Origin: Trinickia soli
GTDB taxonomy: Bacteria > Pseudomonadota > Gammaproteobacteria > Burkholderiales > Burkholderiaceae
DNA length: 64,000 nt
NCBI RefSeq assembly: GCF_002879855.1
Contig: NZ_PNYB01000004.1
Span: 62,001-126,000 of the forward strand
Direction of reading: 5' to 3'
Made by a program: the position numbers and the translations under genes. Below are positions 36,820 through 46,672 of the stretch, piece by piece (within the stretch, counting starts at the first letter, position 1; the number at the start of each line of letters is the position of its first letter). A model generated the notes under the pieces. That model searched no databases, was not told the DNA's origin, and saw only the letters and a list, made by a program, of their open reading frames with translations.

Positions 36820-36869
36820 ATCGATTCACGCTCGCCGCACATCACGCGCGGCGCATCGCGACAGGCGGA

Positions 36870-37934
36870 TCAGCGCACCACTTGCGCCAGTTCGCCCGCC
36901 TTGTACTTCTCCGCCATCTTGTCGAGCGAGATCGGCTTGATCTTGCCCGCCTGCCCTTCGCAGCCAAACGCAACATAGCGATCGACGCAGATCTTCCTGG
37001 CGGCTTCGCGCGCCGGCTTCAGGTAATCGCGCGGATCGAACTTGGCCGGGTTCTCGAACAGATAGCGGCGGATCGCACCGGTGATCGCCAGACGCAAATC
37101 GGTGTCGATGTTCACCTTGCGCACGCCATGCTTGATCCCTTCCTGAATTTCCTCGACCGGCACGCCGTACGTTTCCTTCATGTCGCCGCCGAACTCGCGA
37201 ATCTCGGCCAGCAGATCCTGCGGCACCGACGACGAACCGTGCATGACGAGGTGCGTGTTCGGGATGCGGGCGTGGATTTCCTTGATGCGGTCGATGGCGA
37301 GGATGTCGCCCGTCGGCTTCTTCGTGAACTTGTAGGCGCCGTGCGAGGTGCCGATGGCAATGGCCAGCGCGTCGCATTGCGTCTTCTTCACGAAATCGGC
37401 GGCCTGCTCGACATCGGTCAGCAACTGCTCGCGCGTCATCGTCCCTTCCGCGCCGTGGCCGTCTTCCTTATCGCCCTTCATCGTCTCGAGCGAGCCGAGC
37501 ACGCCAAGCTCCGCCTCGACCGTGACACCGATCGAGTGCGCCATCTCGACGACCTTGCGCGAGACGTCGACATTGTATTCGTACGATGCAACCGACTTGC
37601 CGTCGGCCTCGAGCGAGCCGTCCATCATGACGCTCGTGAAGCCGCTGCGAATTGCAGCCATGCAGACGGCCGGCGATTGCCCGTGGTCCTGATGCATGAC
37701 GACCGGAATATGCGGGTACGACTCGACCGCCGCTTCGATCAAGTGGCGCAGGAATGCCTCGCCCGCGTATTTGCGGGCGCCTGCCGACGCTTGCATGATA
37801 ACGGGGGCGCCGACCTGATCCGCCGCGGCCATGATCGCTTGCACTTGCTCGAGGTTATTTACGTTGAACGCCGGCAGGCCATAGCCGTGCTCGGCGGCGT
37901 GGTCCAGCAGTTGACGCATTGATACGAGAGGCAT
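36870..37934 (-). CDS. fba: Class II fructose-bisphosphate aldolase
   Basis: This is a zinc-dependent aldolase cleaving fructose-1,6-bisphosphate in glycolysis and the reverse reaction in gluconeogenesis. The ATG at 37934 is preceded by AAGGAG at ideal distance. The 354-aa product has MHQDHGQS (Zn/catalytic), [13 protein letters not shown], and the C-terminal [10 protein letters not shown] region with the phosphate-binding residues. It is class IIB-like by length. It follows pyk on the same strand with 154 bp between, in which hairpins occur. Confidence 0.96.
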   Translation of the reverse strand: MPLVSMRQLLDHAAEHGYGLPAFNVNNLEQVQAIMAAADQVGAPVIMQASAGARKYAGEAFLRHLIEAAVESYPHIPVVMHQDHGQSPAVCMAAIRSGFTSVMMDGSLEADGKSVASYEYNVDVSRKVVEMAHSIGVTVEAELGVLGSLETMKGDKEDGHGAEGTMTREQLLTDVEQAADFVKKTQCDALAIAIGTSHGAYKFTKKPTGDILAIDRIKEIHARIPNTHLVMHGSSSVPQDLLAEIREFGGDMKETYGVPVEEIQEGIKHGVRKVNIDTDLRLAITGAIRRYLFENPAKFDPRDYLKPAREAARKICVDRYVAFGCEGQAGKIKPISLDKMAEKYKAGELAQVVR

Positions 37935-37989
37935 GCTGTACTCCTTGGATTGAAATCTGTGGTGCTCGGTCGGCACTTTCTGGTGCGAA

Positions 37990-38067
37990 TTCGCGATTTT
38001 ATCGCGAAGCGCGAACCCCTCCGTCATTCGGGGGCGCGGGGCGCCGGCCATGCGCCGCTGCGCCCCG
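37990..38067 (-). repeat. Run of intergenic hairpins between pyk and fba
   Basis: The pyk-fba gap contains a perfect inverted repeat TTCGCGAT (37990-37997) / ATCGCGAA (38001-38008) with a 3-base centre. It also has a GC-rich one, CGGGGCGC (38037-38044) / GCGCCCCG (38060-38067). There is no U-run, so these are not classic terminators. On the minus strand the centre reads GATAAAATCG, containing a TAAAAT that could be the -10 of the fba promoter. Confidence 0.4.
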
Positions 38068-38088
38068 CTCCATGGGCAGCGGACCCGA

Positions 38089-39525
38089 TCAGTACGGATC
38101 CCCCACGCGCACGATCTTCAGCGTGTTGGTGCCGCCCGCCTGGCCCATCGGCTCGCCGACCGTCAGCACGATCATGTCGCCGCGCGAAGCGAAGCCCTTC
38201 TTCACGACGACTTCGACGGCCTGCTTCAACGCCTGATCGCGATCGCTGTTGGGCTCGACCGCCAGCGGCGTGACGTTGCGGTACAGCGCCATGCCGCGCT
38301 CGCTCGCCACGCGCGAAGTCAACGCGAAGATCGGCACGTGCGACCAATGACGCGAGAGCCAGAGCGCCGTGGCGCCCGATTCGGTCAGCGCCACGATCGC
38401 CTTCGCACCGAGGTGGTAGGCCGTAAACAACGCACCCATCGCGATCGACTGGTCGATGCGCGTAAAGGTTCGATCGAGGAAATCCTTGTCGAGCTCGACG
38501 TGCTCCGATTTCTCCGCTTCGATACAGATCGCGGCCATTGCCTCGATCGTCTGCACGGGATACTTGCCCGCTGCCGTTTCGGCCGACAGCATCACGGCGT
38601 CGGTGCCGTCGAGCACGGCATTGGCCACGTCCGACACTTCGGCGCGCGTCGGCACGGGCGCGTGGATCATCGACTCCATCATCTGCGTGGCCGTGATGAC
38701 GAGCTTGTTCGACTCGCGCGCCATGCGGATCATGCGCTTTTGCAGCGCGGGCACGGCGGCGTTGCCCACTTCGACGGCCAGATCGCCGCGGGCGACCATG
38801 ATGCCGTCCGATGCGTCCAGGATGCCCTGCAGCGCGGGGATCGCTTCCGCGCGCTCGATCTTCGCGATCATTTTCGGCTTGTTGCCGTACGGCACGCCGG
38901 CAATGTTCGCGAGCTGGCGCGCCATTTCCATATCGGTCGCGTTTTTCGGAAAGGACACGGCAATGTAATCGACGCCGATCGACATCGCCGTGCGGATGTC
39001 TTCCATGTCCTTGGCCGTCAGCGCAGGCGCCGTCAGGCCGCCGCCCTGGCGGTTGATGCCTTTGTTGTTCGAGAGCTCGCCGCCCACTTTGACGATCGTA
39101 TGAATTTCTTCACCGATGACGCGCGACACCGTCAACACGATGAGGCCGTCGTTGAGCAGCAGCACGTCGCCGGGCCTCAGATCGCGCGGCAAGTCGCGGT
39201 AGTCGAGCCCGACGCGCTCGTCGTTGCCGAGCGCGCAGTTCGCATCGAGGATGAACGGCTGGCCGGGCTCCAGCATCGTCTTGCCCTGCTCGAACCGGCC
39301 GACGCGGATCTTCGGGCCCTGCAAGTCGGCCATGATGGCGACCTCACGCCCCGTCTGACGCGCCGCCTCGCGCACGTGCTCGGCGCGCTGGCGGTGATCG
39401 TCGGCCGTGCCGTGCGAAAAATTCAGGCGTACCACGTCGAGGCCCGCTTGCATCATCTGCAAAAGGATCTCGGGCGAACTCGATGCCGGTCCGATCGTGG
39501 CGACAATCTTGGTGGCGCGATGCAT
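38089..39525 (-). CDS. pyk: Pyruvate kinase
   Basis: Pyruvate kinase transfers phosphate from PEP to ADP in glycolysis. The ATG at 39525 has GAGGAG at SD distance, giving 478 aa that begin [19 protein letters not shown], a standard start for the family. Motifs are visible: [25 protein letters not shown], the active-site [15 protein letters not shown], and [13 protein letters not shown]. The frame continues open for 120 codons upstream to a GTG overlapping the pgk stop; see the entry on that segment. Confidence 0.94.
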   Translation of the reverse strand: MHRATKIVATIGPASSSPEILLQMMQAGLDVVRLNFSHGTADDHRQRAEHVREAARQTGREVAIMADLQGPKIRVGRFEQGKTMLEPGQPFILDANCALGNDERVGLDYRDLPRDLRPGDVLLLNDGLIVLTVSRVIGEEIHTIVKVGGELSNNKGINRQGGGLTAPALTAKDMEDIRTAMSIGVDYIAVSFPKNATDMEMARQLANIAGVPYGNKPKMIAKIERAEAIPALQGILDASDGIMVARGDLAVEVGNAAVPALQKRMIRMARESNKLVITATQMMESMIHAPVPTRAEVSDVANAVLDGTDAVMLSAETAAGKYPVQTIEAMAAICIEAEKSEHVELDKDFLDRTFTRIDQSIAMGALFTAYHLGAKAIVALTESGATALWLSRHWSHVPIFALTSRVASERGMALYRNVTPLAVEPNSDRDQALKQAVEVVVKKGFASRGDMIVLTVGEPMGQAGGTNTLKIVRVGDPY

Positions 39526-39885
39526 GTATCTCCTCGTCTGAGTGATGTCACTGGTAAACGCGTTGCGAGACGATGCGTCGGGCGCCTGGGGCGAAGCGCT
39601 CGTGCTGGGTGGCGCGCCGGTTCGTGCCGGCGTCGCTTTCTTTAAAGTCGAATCTGAAACGGCTTCGGACGCTGCAGGGGCTGAAGCTGCAACGACCGGA
39701 ACCTGTGCCGCTGTGCCGGCCAGCGGCACGGCGACGGGCTCGACCGGCAATGCCGCGGCGCCGGCCTGCGCCGGCGTCGGGTTGCCGGCCGGCGCGTCGA
39801 CGGCGCCAGCCTTCGTTACACGGCGGGTCGCCTGGGCTGAGCGGCCCGCCGATTGCCTGGTCGGTTTCGGAGCGCGGGCGCTCAC
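39526..39885 (-). other. Open Ala/Pro-rich frame joining pgk and pyk
   Basis: The stretch between pgk and pyk is an uninterrupted reading frame of 120 codons, in frame with pyk. It begins with a GTG at 39885 that overlaps the pgk stop (GTGA). The product is low-complexity: Lys/Arg-rich at first, then Ala/Pro/Val/Thr. Third positions are mostly G/C (about 70% by my rough count, higher in the first half). It has no recognised domain. It could be a spurious frame in GC-rich DNA, a short unannotated coding region, or an N-terminal extension of pyruvate kinase giving about 598 aa. The strong SD right before the pyk ATG argues that pyk itself starts there. Confidence 0.3.
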
Positions 39886-41081
39886 GATGAGGCTCGCGAT
39901 TCGAGCACTTCGACCGCGGGCAGCTTCTTGCCCTCCAGGAATTCGAGGAACGCGCCGCCACCGGTCGAAATGTAGCTCACCTTGTCGTGGATGCCGTATT
40001 TGGCGATGGCCGCCAACGTGTCGCCGCCGCCGGCGATCGAGAATGCCGACGACTGGGCGATCGCTCGCGCGAGGGTCTTCGTGCCGTTGCCGAACTGATC
40101 GAATTCGAACACGCCGACCGGGCCGTTCCAGACGATCGTGCCGGCGCTCGATAGCTGCGAGGCAAGCGCTTTCGCCGTTTGCGGGCCGATGTCGAGGATC
40201 ATGTCGTCGGCTTCGATCTCGGCGACGGGCTTGACGACGGCGGCCGCCGTGGCGGAGAACTCCTTCGCGACCACGACGTCGGACGGGATCGGCACCGAAG
40301 CGCCGCGTGCGCGGGCGCCTTCGATAATGGCCTTCGCTTCGTTGACGAGATCGTGCTCGGCCAGCGATTTGCCGATGTTCAGACCGGCCGCCAGCATGAA
40401 CGTATTGGCGATGCCGCCGCCGACGATCAGTTGATCGACCTTTTCGGCAAGCGATTTCAGGATCGTCAGCTTCGTCGAAACCTTCGAGCCGGCGACGATC
40501 GCCACGAGCGGGCGCTTCGGATTGCCGAGCGCCTTGCCGAGCGCGTCGAGTTCGGCTGCGAGCAGCGGGCCCGCGCAGGCGACTTTCGCGTATTTGGCAA
40601 TCCCGTGCGTCGTGGCTTCGGCGCGATGAGCCGTGCCGAAAGCGTCGTTGACGTAGATGTCGCACAGCTGCGCCATCTTCTGCGCCAGCTCGTCGCTGTT
40701 CTTCTTCTCGCCCTTGTTGACGCGGCAGTTTTCGAGCAGGACGACTTGCCCGGGCGCAACGTTGACCCCGTTCTCGACCCAATTGGCGACGAGCGGCACG
40801 TCCCGGCCCAGCAGCTCGGCGAGCCGCTTGGCCACGGGCGCGAGCGAATCCTCAGGCTTGAACTCGCCCTCGGTCGGACGCCCGAGGTGGGACGTCACCA
40901 TGACCGCCGCACCGGCGGCCAGCGCCGCTTCGATGGCGGGCACCGAGGCGCGCACGCGCGTGTCCTCGGTGATGTTGCCCTGGTCGTCCTGCGGCACGTT
41001 GAGATCGGCGCGGATGAAGACGCGCTTGCCGGATAGCAAGCCCTTTGCGATCAGATCGGAGAGACGCAATACTTGGCTCAT
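39882..41081 (-). CDS. pgk: Phosphoglycerate kinase
   Basis: Phosphoglycerate kinase transfers phosphate from 1,3-bisphosphoglycerate to ADP in glycolysis. The ATG at 41081 gives 399 aa, the normal length, starting [20 protein letters not shown] and then [12 protein letters not shown]. Other hallmarks are [28 protein letters not shown] and GGGDTLAAI (nucleotide loop). The open frame further upstream is not supported by family length. pyk and fba follow on the same strand, so three glycolytic genes are consecutive. Confidence 0.96.
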   Translation of the reverse strand: MSQVLRLSDLIAKGLLSGKRVFIRADLNVPQDDQGNITEDTRVRASVPAIEAALAAGAAVMVTSHLGRPTEGEFKPEDSLAPVAKRLAELLGRDVPLVANWVENGVNVAPGQVVLLENCRVNKGEKKNSDELAQKMAQLCDIYVNDAFGTAHRAEATTHGIAKYAKVACAGPLLAAELDALGKALGNPKRPLVAIVAGSKVSTKLTILKSLAEKVDQLIVGGGIANTFMLAAGLNIGKSLAEHDLVNEAKAIIEGARARGASVPIPSDVVVAKEFSATAAAVVKPVAEIEADDMILDIGPQTAKALASQLSSAGTIVWNGPVGVFEFDQFGNGTKTLARAIAQSSAFSIAGGGDTLAAIAKYGIHDKVSYISTGGGAFLEFLEGKKLPAVEVLESRASS

Positions 41082-41318
41082 GGGAATGTACGCAGGTTGA
41101 TTGGCGGACGGTGGCGCGTGCGGAGAGCGGGTGGACCGGGGTCGAACGAGGGCCGAACAGGGGTCGAACCGGCTCACGGCACGGCGGCAGTCGTCCATTT
41201 TAGCCGATCGGCCCCTGGTCCAAGCCGATGCGCGGACGAATGTCGCGTATTCGGGGAACGTATGTCGTATTTGCGTGAATCGCGCGGCGCTCGTTGCCGT
41301 GCGCGGCACGCGTCCTTG

Positions 41319-41642
41319 TTACGCCCAAAAGCGCAACGCCGTATAGGCCAGCATGCCGACGACGATCGTGCCGAGCATGCCGCGCCGCCACAGAAACCAG
41401 GCCAATCCGGCCACGGTGCCGTAAAACGCGTGGTTCGAGAGCGCGAACGACAGCCCTTGCGGCGTTTGCAACACGTCGGGCAGGACCACGGCGACGAGCG
41501 CCGCGGCTGGTGCATAGCGCAGCGCCCGTTGCACGCGCTCGGGCAGCACGGCGCGCTCGCCGCCGAGCAGGAAGAAGGCGCGCGTGGCGGCCGTCACGAG
41601 CATCATGCCGACGATCGCGAGCCAGATGTGCGTGGCCGACAT
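41319..41642 (-). CDS. azlD: AzlD family branched-chain amino acid exporter subunit
   Basis: AzlD is the small partner of AzlC in a branched-chain amino acid exporter. The 107-aa protein has about four hydrophobic segments, with the family stretch VQRALRYAPAAALVAVVLPD and an Arg-rich middle (FLWRRGMLGT). It sits 3 bp downstream of azlC in the same operon. The 237-bp gap after it, before the pgk start, holds no gene. Confidence 0.88.
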   Translation of the reverse strand: MSATHIWLAIVGMMLVTAATRAFFLLGGERAVLPERVQRALRYAPAAALVAVVLPDVLQTPQGLSFALSNHAFYGTVAGLAWFLWRRGMLGTIVVGMLAYTALRFWA

Positions 41643-41645
41643 CGT

Positions 41646-42416
41646 TCAGGGCTCCTTGCCAAGGTCGGTGCGCCGGCCGACGGGGCGCGCCGCGCGAATC
41701 CGGCGCAAGTCGGCGCGCTCGGCCACCACATCGGCGATGCTGCCCGCCCCGATCGCGGCGAATACGGCGAGCGGCAGCGCAAGCCGGTACGGCAGATCGA
41801 TCGCGATCAGCGCGACCACGCCGGCTGCGGCGGCTGCCGCGAGCGTCGAGCGGTTCATGACGGCGGTGACGATCAGCGGCACGAGGGCGAGGGTCCCGGC
41901 CAGCGCCAGCCCCCAATTGTCGGGAATGGCGCTGGCGAGCAGGATGCCGGCGATCGACGACACCTGCCAGAACACCCAGCTCACGACCGACATCCCCCAG
42001 AAATACGCCTCTTTGCCCGGCACGTAGCCTTTCGCGAACGCCTTCTTCTGAAACAGCAGGTAAATCACGTCGCCGTTGAAGTAACCGAGCATGGCGCGTC
42101 GCCAAAACGGCAGATAGGAGAAATGCGGCGCGAGCCCCGCGCTGAAGATGACAAACCGCGTGTTGACCATGGCGGCCGTCAGCAGGACGGTCCAGATCGG
42201 TAGCTTGGCTGCGAGCAGCGGCAGGATCGCGAGCTGCGCCGAGCCCGCATAGACGAGCAGCGACATACCGAGCGCCTGAGGCACGGTCAGGACCGACTTG
42301 CTCATCGCGACGCCCGTGACGAGGCCCCAGGAGAACATCGCCATCAGCGTCGGCGAATAGTCGCGCATACCGCTCTTGAAGGCGGCGCGGTCGGCGGGGC
42401 TGAGGCGAGCAAACAT
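41646..42416 (-). CDS. azlC: AzlC family branched-chain amino acid exporter subunit
   Basis: AzlC is the larger subunit of the exporter (AzlCD; YgaZ/YgaH-like). From the ATG at 42416 it has 256 aa; an ATG at 42443 would add nine Arg-rich residues and I cannot decide firmly. The family segments FKSGMRDYSPTLMAMFSWG and LLVYAGSAQLAILPLLAA are visible, with five or six TM helices. It is divergent from ilvE, linking export and synthesis of branched-chain amino acids. Confidence 0.87.
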   Translation of the reverse strand: MFARLSPADRAAFKSGMRDYSPTLMAMFSWGLVTGVAMSKSVLTVPQALGMSLLVYAGSAQLAILPLLAAKLPIWTVLLTAAMVNTRFVIFSAGLAPHFSYLPFWRRAMLGYFNGDVIYLLFQKKAFAKGYVPGKEAYFWGMSVVSWVFWQVSSIAGILLASAIPDNWGLALAGTLALVPLIVTAVMNRSTLAAAAAAGVVALIAIDLPYRLALPLAVFAAIGAGSIADVVAERADLRRIRAARPVGRRTDLGKEP

Positions 42417-42596
42417 GGGCGGCGCGTGGCGCCGGCGCGCCATCCATGCGCCCGTCGCTCATCGTTTGAGTAGGAAGGTGTCCGATTATAGAGGCCGATT
42501 GACCCAAAGCAGCCAGAACCGTGATCGGCACTGTGGCAAAAGACGCTAAAATGCCGAACTCAACGGGCAAGCCCGCCGCAACCCTAGGAGATTCGT

Positions 42597-43520
42597 ATGT
42601 CAATGGCCGATCGTGACGGCAAGATCTGGATGGACGGCAAGCTGATCGACTGGCGCGATGCCAAGATCCACGTTCTCACGCATACGCTGCACTACGGCAT
42701 GGGCGTCTTCGAAGGCGTGCGTGCTTACAAGACGGTCGACGGCGCCACTGCAATTTTCCGCCTCAAAGAGCACACGAAGCGCCTCTTGAACTCGGCGAAG
42801 ATCTTCCAGATGAACGTGCCGTTCGATCACGAGACGCTCGCCGCGGCGCAGTGCGAAGTCGTGCGCGAGAACAAGCTCGACACGGCCTACCTGCGGCCCA
42901 TCATCTGGGTCGGCTCGGAAAAGCTCGGCGTCTCGGCGCGCGGCAACACGATCCACGTGGCGATCGCCGCCTGGCCGTGGGGCGCCTATCTTGGCGAGGA
43001 AGGCATCACGAAGGGCATTCGCGTGAAGACGTCGTCGTTCACGCGCCATCACGTGAACGTATCGATGGTACGCGCCAAGGCGTCGGGCTGGTACGTGAAC
43101 TCGATCCTGGCGAACCAGGAAGCCACGGCGGACGGCTATGACGAAGCGCTGCTGCTCGACGTCGACGGCTATGTCTCCGAAGGTTCGGGAGAGAACTTCT
43201 TCCTCGTCAACAACGGCAAGCTCTATACGCCCGATCTGGCTTCGTGCCTGGACGGCATCACGCGCGACACGGTGATCACGCTGGCGCACGACGCCGGCAT
43301 CGAAGTGATCGAAAAGCGCATCACGCGCGATGAGGTCTACACGGCCGACGAAGCCTTCTTCACGGGCACGGCCGCCGAAGTCACGCCCATCCGCGAACTC
43401 GACAACCGAACGATCGGCACGGGCTCGCGCGGGCCCATCACCGAAAAGCTGCAGTCGGCGTTCTTCGACGTCATCGCGGGCAAGAATCCGAAGTACACGC
43501 ACTGGCTCACGAAGATCTGA
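42597..43520 (+). CDS. ilvE: Branched-chain amino acid aminotransferase
   Basis: IlvE is a PLP fold-type IV enzyme that transfers amino groups from glutamate to branched-chain keto acids. The 307-aa length and motifs fit: MDGKLIDWRDAKIHVLTHTL, GVFEGVRAYKT, the PLP-Lys context ANQEATADGYDEALLLD (Lys lies upstream in this class), and EGSGENFFLV with the phosphate-binding region. A good SD AGGAG precedes the ATG. It is the first gene of a + strand run and is divergent from azlCD. Confidence 0.95.
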   Translation: MSMADRDGKIWMDGKLIDWRDAKIHVLTHTLHYGMGVFEGVRAYKTVDGATAIFRLKEHTKRLLNSAKIFQMNVPFDHETLAAAQCEVVRENKLDTAYLRPIIWVGSEKLGVSARGNTIHVAIAAWPWGAYLGEEGITKGIRVKTSSFTRHHVNVSMVRAKASGWYVNSILANQEATADGYDEALLLDVDGYVSEGSGENFFLVNNGKLYTPDLASCLDGITRDTVITLAHDAGIEVIEKRITRDEVYTADEAFFTGTAAEVTPIRELDNRTIGTGSRGPITEKLQSAFFDVIAGKNPKYTHWLTKI

Positions 43521-43576
43521 ACGATCCGAACCCAATCGAACGCACACGCCACACCGCCTATAACGAGAATCGTCTC

Positions 43577-43771
43577 ATGAGTGAAACGAAGGAAATGCCG
43601 CTGGTCGAGCTGTCGGCCAAGGATCTACCCGCCTACTGCCCGAATCCGTCGATGCCGCGCTGGAGCGCGCATCCGCGCGTATTCATCGACGTCACGCATG
43701 GCGAAGCGCGCTGCCCCTATTGCGGCACGCGCTACAAGCTGCGCGACGGCGAAATCGTCAAGCACCACTGA
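43577..43771 (+). CDS. Small zinc-finger protein of the zf-CHCC family
   Basis: This is a 64-aa protein with a predicted zinc site: Cys and His in the middle and the CPYCGTRYKL pair near the C-terminus. It resembles the zf-CHCC family, related to the NDUFS6 subunit of mitochondrial complex I, but as a free-standing small bacterial protein its role is unknown. It follows ilvE by 56 bp on the same strand and may share its transcript. Confidence 0.8.
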   Translation: MSETKEMPLVELSAKDLPAYCPNPSMPRWSAHPRVFIDVTHGEARCPYCGTRYKLRDGEIVKHH

Positions 43772-43964
43772 TTCGCCTCGCCCCGACGCGCCGCCCGGTG
43801 CGAACGCCGCGCCCGCCGTGGCGATTCGCCCGTGCGGCGTCGGTGCGTGATGAGCGACGTCAGCCGACGGCCGCCATGCCACGGGGCGACGCCCGATCGA
43901 CCTTATCGCCGAATGCGGCGCGCCACGCGCGCTGCGCCAGCCCTTCTCTCGGACATACACACTG

Positions 43965-44999
43965 ATGCGTCGCGCGTTGGTTATCGCACCGAATTGGATC
44001 GGTGACGCATTGATGGCGCAGCCGCTGTTTGCGCTGCTCAAGCAACTTCACCCCCGCCTCGTCATCGACGCCGTCGCGCCGACCTGGGTCGCGCCCGTGC
44101 TCGAACGTATGCCAGAAATCGGGTCGGTACACGCGACCGATCTCGCTCACGGCAAGCTGCAGCTACTCAGGCGTTGGCAACTCGCCAGCGACCTGCGCGA
44201 AAACGGCTACGACGCCGCCTACGTGCTGCCCAATTCGCTGAAGTCCGCCTTGATTCCCTGGCTCGCCGGCATCCGCCTGCGCATCGGCTACACGGGCGAA
44301 GGGCGCATCGGCCTGCTCAACGTGCGGCACGCGAACCCGGGAAAGGACGAGCGCGGGCCGATGGCGCAGCACTACGCCGCCCTGGCCTATGCGCCCGGTG
44401 CGGACATGGACGATCTCGCCGCGCGTTTGCCGATGCCGCGCCTCGAAGCCGATCCAAACGAATCGGTGAGGGTCTCGGCGCGCTTTCACCTCGACACGCG
44501 CGTTCCGCTGCTCGTGTTTTGCCCCGGTGCCGAATACGGCAGCGCCAAGCGCTGGCCCGTCGAACATTTCGCCGCGCTCGCACGCATCGTCGGTCAATCG
44601 TTCCCTTATACGCAGATCGTCGCGCTCGGGTCCAACAAGGACGCGCCGCTTGCTCAGGCAATCGCCGAACAAGCGCCGAACGTGCGCAACCTGTGTGGGC
44701 AAACGGCGCTGGGCGAAGCCTGCGCGCTGATTGCCCGCGCGGGGGCCGTCGTCAGCAACGATTCGGGCCTCATGCATGTCGCCGCGGCGTTGCGCCGGCC
44801 GCTCGTCGCCATCTACGGATCGAGCGATCCGCGCCACACCCCGCCGTTATCGGACTTTGCGAAGGTACAATGGCTGCATCTCGAGTGCAGTCCCTGCTTT
44901 GCGCGCGAGTGTCCGCTCGGCCATTTGCGCTGCCTGCGCGAGCTCTCGCCGGAGCAGGTGTTCGCCGATTTGCGCGCCATGCTGGTTGGCGAGCGCTGA
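43965..44999 (+). CDS. waaF: ADP-heptose:LPS heptosyltransferase II
   Basis: WaaF adds the second heptose to the LPS inner core. The 344-aa GT9 protein begins MRRALVIAPNWIGDALMAQPL, the WaaF N-terminus. It has the nucleotide-sugar region FCPGAEYGSAKRWPVEHFA and the NDSGLMHVAAALRRPLVAIYG signature. Ending matches LRCLRELSPEQVF. The 193 bp before it hold nothing I can name. It shapes the LPS core and so antibiotic and serum resistance. Confidence 0.93.
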   Translation: MRRALVIAPNWIGDALMAQPLFALLKQLHPRLVIDAVAPTWVAPVLERMPEIGSVHATDLAHGKLQLLRRWQLASDLRENGYDAAYVLPNSLKSALIPWLAGIRLRIGYTGEGRIGLLNVRHANPGKDERGPMAQHYAALAYAPGADMDDLAARLPMPRLEADPNESVRVSARFHLDTRVPLLVFCPGAEYGSAKRWPVEHFAALARIVGQSFPYTQIVALGSNKDAPLAQAIAEQAPNVRNLCGQTALGEACALIARAGAVVSNDSGLMHVAAALRRPLVAIYGSSDPRHTPPLSDFAKVQWLHLECSPCFARECPLGHLRCLRELSPEQVFADLRAMLVGER

Positions 45000-45117
45000 C
45001 GCACGGAAGGCCGCGCGCCTTTATGCGTTCATTGAGCGTGGACGCCGCTGACCGAGCCCGACCGACCGCACCGAGCCCGGCGCGATTTTCCGCGCGTAAC
45101 TCAGAGCCCAGAGAGCC

Positions 45118-45570
45118 ATGCCACGTTTCGCCCGCTTATTCGAAGCTGCAGCCGACACACTCAACGCGTTCTATCAAACCGTCGCCGACGGCAGCCTGGA
45201 TGCGTTGATGGCCCTTTGGATCGACGAAGAGTTTGCGAGCTACGTCAACGGCAGCGGGGCGCACTGGCACGGCGTGGATCAGATCCGCGCGGGACTCGTT
45301 GCGCTGTCCGATGCACACGCACTGCCGACGGCGATCGAGCCGCTCGACGTGCGCGTCTACGACAGTCTCGGCACGGTGGTCTACACGGTCGCGGAAGCAC
45401 ATCGGTTCGAGGAGCCGCTTGCGCCGCCGCGGATGGTCTATGCAACGTACGTGATGGTTCATGAGCGCGGCGAATGGCGAATCGCGCATATTCACGCGAG
45501 CCCGATGCCGGTACAAACGGCCAGCGAGTTCGCCGCCAAGATTCGACACGGACAAGGGGCATTGCATTAA
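45118..45570 (+). CDS. NTF2-like/SnoaL-type protein
   Basis: This 150-aa cytosolic protein has a nuclear-transport-factor-2 fold pattern. It shows a helical start, LMALWIDEEFASYVNGSGAHWHGVDQIRAG, then strands ending in ATYVMVHERGEWRIAHIHASPMP. Such proteins are often ketosteroid-isomerase-like, hydrolases or non-enzymatic; no catalytic pair is evident here. A possible hairpin (AGGCCCGC / GCGGGCCT, 45570-45577 and 45602-45609) starts at the stop codon. Confidence 0.75.
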   Translation: MPRFARLFEAAADTLNAFYQTVADGSLDALMALWIDEEFASYVNGSGAHWHGVDQIRAGLVALSDAHALPTAIEPLDVRVYDSLGTVVYTVAEAHRFEEPLAPPRMVYATYVMVHERGEWRIAHIHASPMPVQTASEFAAKIRHGQGALH

Positions 45571-45625
45571 GGCCCGCGGTATCGGCGCTCGTGCGTCGGC
45601 GGCGGGCCTGTCTTTGGGGATAGTC

Positions 45626-46672
45626 ATGGGCACGACACATGACAAACCGGCTTCGTCGCCGGCCGCGGCCGCGTTGGCCTCCGACAGGCTCGTCGAGTTG
45701 CTCTACAACCCACCCCGATGGTTGCCCACCAGCCACGCCCAGACGATCGTTCCCGCCCTGTTCGCCCGCCGTCCCGACGTCGACTATCTGCGCGAGCGCT
45801 GGGACACGCCCGACCAAGACTTCATCGATCTCGACTGGCTCGCCTATCCCGCCACCGCGGCCCCTGCGCCCGACGCGCCGCTGTTCGTGTTGTTCCATGG
45901 GCTCGAGGGCAGTTCGGATTCGCACTACGCACGCGTGCTGATGGCGTCGGCGCGCTCGCTCGGTTGGCACGGCGTCGTGCCGCACTTTCGCAGTTGCAGC
46001 GGACCCATCAATCTCGCGCCGAGGTTTTATCACCTCGCCGACAGCGCCGAAGTCGACTGGGTGCTGCGGCGGCTACATGCGTCGCATCGCGGACCGATCG
46101 TCGTCGCCGGCGTCTCGCTCGGCGGGAACGTGCTGCTGCGCTGGCTCGGCGAGCGCGGCCGTGACGCGTCGTTCGTCGCGGCGGCAGCGGCCATCTCGAC
46201 GCCGCTCGACGTCCATGCCGGGGGCCGTGCGCTCTCGCAAGGGTTCGCGCTCGTCTACACCATGAGCTTTTTGAAGACGCTCAAGCGCAAGGGGCTGCAG
46301 AAGCTCGATCAGTACCCGGGACTGTTCGACCGCGATGCGATGCTGGCCTGTCGCACGATGTACGAGTACGACAACGTCGTCACCGCGCCGCTGCACGGCT
46401 TTAGCGATGCCGAAGAATATTGGACACGTGCGACCACGCTCCCGCTGCTGCCCGAAGTCGTCGTCCCCACGCTCGTGCTGAACGCACGCAACGACCCGTT
46501 TCTACCGAGCGCCGCACTGCCGACACGGGCCGAGGTCTCGCCCGCGATCGAACTCGATCAACCAGCGGCGGGCGGGCACGTAGGCTTTATGACGGGCCCT
46601 TTTCCGGGCCGGATCGATTGGCTGCCGCGGCGCGTCTTCAACTTCCTCGAACCGCACGCGCGCAATGGATGA
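45626..46672 (+). CDS. yheT: YheT-family alpha/beta hydrolase
   Basis: This is an alpha/beta-hydrolase of the YheT/ABHD1-3 family. The start at 45626 gives 348 aa. Visible motifs are the oxyanion-side segment LFHGLEGSSDSHY, the nucleophile elbow GVSLGGN, the acid in NARNDPFLP and the His in GGHVGFM. LYNPPRWLPTSHAQTIVPALF near the start is a family hallmark. Substrates may be short-chain esters or lipids. It overlaps the following gene by 8 bp. Confidence 0.88.
   Translation: MGTTHDKPASSPAAAALASDRLVELLYNPPRWLPTSHAQTIVPALFARRPDVDYLRERWDTPDQDFIDLDWLAYPATAAPAPDAPLFVLFHGLEGSSDSHYARVLMASARSLGWHGVVPHFRSCSGPINLAPRFYHLADSAEVDWVLRRLHASHRGPIVVAGVSLGGNVLLRWLGERGRDASFVAAAAAISTPLDVHAGGRALSQGFALVYTMSFLKTLKRKGLQKLDQYPGLFDRDAMLACRTMYEYDNVVTAPLHGFSDAEEYWTRATTLPLLPEVVVPTLVLNARNDPFLPSAALPTRAEVSPAIELDQPAAGGHVGFMTGPFPGRIDWLPRRVFNFLEPHARNG

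Noticed and set aside
39542-40234. A + strand 230-codon frame over the pgk end and the pgk-pyk gap
   Set aside because: It is antisense to pgk for most of its length and lacks an SD or recognisable domain.
38089-40782. An 897-codon minus-strand frame ending with pyk
   Set aside because: Upstream of 39885 it overlaps pgk in another frame and looks Arg-rich and non-coding. Only the segment 39526-39885 is retained as a question.
45570-45609. A strong intrinsic terminator after the NTF2-like gene
   Set aside because: The 8-bp stem has a 24-base loop and only a weak U tract (GTCTTT), so it is not called as a terminator.
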